Shown piece by piece: positions 14,079 to 14,118 of a stretch of DNA of 14,118 nucleotides. This stretch comes from an uncultured Garciella sp. (GTDB lineage Bacteria; Bacillota; Clostridia; Eubacteriales; Garciellaceae), in the NCBI GenBank assembly GCA_900555725.1, contig USMD01000050.1:1-14118 (forward strand). The letters run 5' to 3'. The translations under genes were made by a program, and so were the position numbers. The number at the start of each line of letters is the position of its first letter. The stretch's first letter is position 1. The notes below the pieces were generated by a model. That model was given only the letters and a program-made list of their open reading frames with translations. It ran no database searches and had not been told where the DNA came from.

Positions 14079-14118
14079 ATGGCAAAGCAAAAATTTGAAA
14101 GAACAAAACCCCATATAA
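14079..14118 (+). CDS. tuf: Elongation factor Tu, N-terminal start (partial)
   Basis: ATG at 14079 opens MAKQKFERTKPHI and then runs off the window. This is the usual N-terminus of EF-Tu, the GTPase that delivers aminoacyl-tRNA to the ribosome. AAGGAGG (14063-14069) lies 9 nt upstream. tuf directly after fusA is the conserved order. Only 13 full codons are visible, so domain motifs cannot be checked. Confidence 0.93.
   Translation, partial: MAKQKFERTKPHI

Noticed and set aside
1..14118. Mobile element, CRISPR array, tRNA or rRNA genes, or an accessory system
   Set aside because: No transposase, regular spaced repeats, tRNA-like cloverleaf or rRNA segment was seen. All coding regions are conserved core genes in standard order.

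Overview
The window is a ribosome and RNA polymerase gene block from a low-GC Gram-positive bacterium. The order is (nusG)-rplK-rplA-rplJ-rplL-rpoB-rpoC-L7Ae-like-rpsL-rpsG-fusA-(tuf), all on the + strand. AT-rich codon use, strong AGGAGG-type ribosome binding sites, an L7Ae-like gene between rpoC and rpsL, a Firmicutes-type L10 leader with a terminator, and RpoB/RpoC without the large Gram-negative insertions all point to Firmicutes. The protein sequences look clostridial (Alkaliphilus-like at a guess; the genus is not certain). Every protein-coding gene is a recognisable housekeeping gene. I see no mobile element, CRISPR array, defence system or accessory gene.

Layout. Positions 1-44 hold the last codons of nusG. 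rplK and rplA (68-1232) follow, with a putative L1-binding hairpin in the spacer between them. Positions 1233-1604 carry no gene but hold a long-range inverted repeat, a strong sigma-A-type promoter, and an L10 leader with antiterminator and terminator. rplJ and rplL follow and end in a strong intrinsic terminator (2579-2614). rpoB has its own probable promoter and a leader of about 170 nt with mutually exclusive stems, one of them a terminator-like hairpin just before the gene. A structured spacer of 262 nt separates rpoB from rpoC. A near-consensus promoter overlaps the rpoC stop codon and should drive the str block (L7Ae-like, rpsL, rpsG, fusA, tuf). A strong terminator hairpin sits between the L7Ae-like gene and rpsL, and its 5' arm is also complementary to the rpsL ribosome binding site.

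How it works together. L11, L1, L10 and L7/L12 build the ribosomal stalk and the L1 stalk. EF-G and EF-Tu work at that stalk. S12 and S7 belong to the decoding side of the 30S subunit. RpoB and RpoC form the catalytic core of RNA polymerase. The coding content is ordinary. The interest lies between the genes: the spacers show at least five candidate RNA regulatory structures. The L10 leader and L1 site fit known autoregulation. The rpoB leader, the rpoB-rpoC spacer and the rpsL terminator/SD switch are less familiar and are the main candidates for something undescribed.
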